From: Pardosa pseudoannulata
Lineage: Eukaryota > Arthropoda > Arachnida > Araneae > Lycosidae
Assembly (NCBI GenBank): GCA_032207245.1
Contig: JAGEOH010000234.1
Span: forward strand, 1 to 64,000
Reading direction: 5' to 3'
Length of the DNA: 64,000 nt
Numbering within the stretch: the stretch's first letter is position 1; every line of letters begins with the position of its first letter. Positions 63,857-64,000 of this stretch are shown here, one piece after another. The position numbers and the translations under genes were made by a program. The notes beneath the pieces are model-generated. The model did not search any database. It was given only the letters and a program-made list of their open reading frames with translations, and was not told where the DNA came from.

Positions 63857-64000
63857 GAATATGTGTTACATTATGTAATATGAAACCTCCCTTTGTAGAA
63901 TAATTTTTAAAAATAAATTTAATTTCAATTTTATATACTTAACTTCACTTATTCTAACTTATCAGCTTAATTTTAAATATTTAAATTATCGAGCGAACTG
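63857..64000. other. AT-rich end of window
   Basis: No feature recognised. Possibly the 3' flank of the transposase relic, but no terminal inverted repeat is visible before the window ends. Confidence 0.4.

Noticed and set aside
1..64000. CRISPR array, bacterial operons or integrated plasmid
   Set aside because: No regularly spaced short repeats and no prokaryotic genes; content is eukaryotic transposons.

Overview
The window is arthropod nuclear DNA made almost entirely of transposable elements. I see no intact cellular protein gene, rRNA operon or functional tRNA gene. The I-clade-like and R1-like retrotransposon types, the (TTGG)n-ended insertions and the tRNA-headed SINEs resemble what I know from spider (chelicerate) genomes. 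The assignment to spiders is an inference from family resemblance, not something the sequence proves.

Layout. 1-9.4 kb is AT-rich DNA with degenerate repeats: tRNA-derived SINEs, a fold-back SINE pair, an internally deleted pogo/Tigger-like transposon and several old tandem duplications. 9.4-63.3 kb is a dense nested retrotransposon array. Its backbone is a head-to-tail series of one R1/LOA-like non-LTR family, called P here (P0 to P6), every copy on the + strand. In four places the AATAAA-ended 3' UTR of one copy runs directly into the 5' UTR of the next. A second, I-clade-like family, called E here (E1 to E6 plus a 102-bp stub), is inserted into it, every copy on the - strand. One Jockey-like element (J) is also on the - strand. 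Target-site duplications (TSDs) give an insertion order: E2 in P1; J in P1, with E3 and the stub inside J; E5 in P3, with E4 inside E5. A piggyBac relic lies in P3. The right edge (63.3-63.9 kb) is a decayed Harbinger/ISL2EU-like DDE transposase.

Machinery. E elements carry ORF1 (three CCHC knuckles) and ORF2 (endonuclease, reverse transcriptase with YVDD, RNase H, C-terminal zinc knuckle). P elements carry a longer 5' UTR with conserved hairpins, an ORF1 with zinc knuckles, an ORF2 (endonuclease, RT with YADD, RNase H) overlapping ORF1 by 23 nt, and a 3' UTR with covarying stem-loops and tandem repeats. Most copies are broken by frameshifts, stops or deletions. E3 ORF2 (1223 codons) is fully open, and E4 is only one frameshift from full length.

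Most striking content. At 59.1-59.7 kb, inside a gutted P copy (P5), lies a piece of a phenuivirus-like (phlebovirus-type) nucleoprotein gene. It appears to begin at the virus-type terminal sequence, preceded by about 23 nt of foreign sequence that could be a cap-snatched leader. Near-identical 16-bp direct repeats flank it, and it is fused in frame to the C-terminal zinc-knuckle end of the retrotransposon ORF2, giving a 298-codon open chimera. An endogenous RNA-virus fragment in a strand-segregated transposon graveyard is what a piRNA-producing locus can look like; this is a testable hypothesis, not a demonstrated fact.
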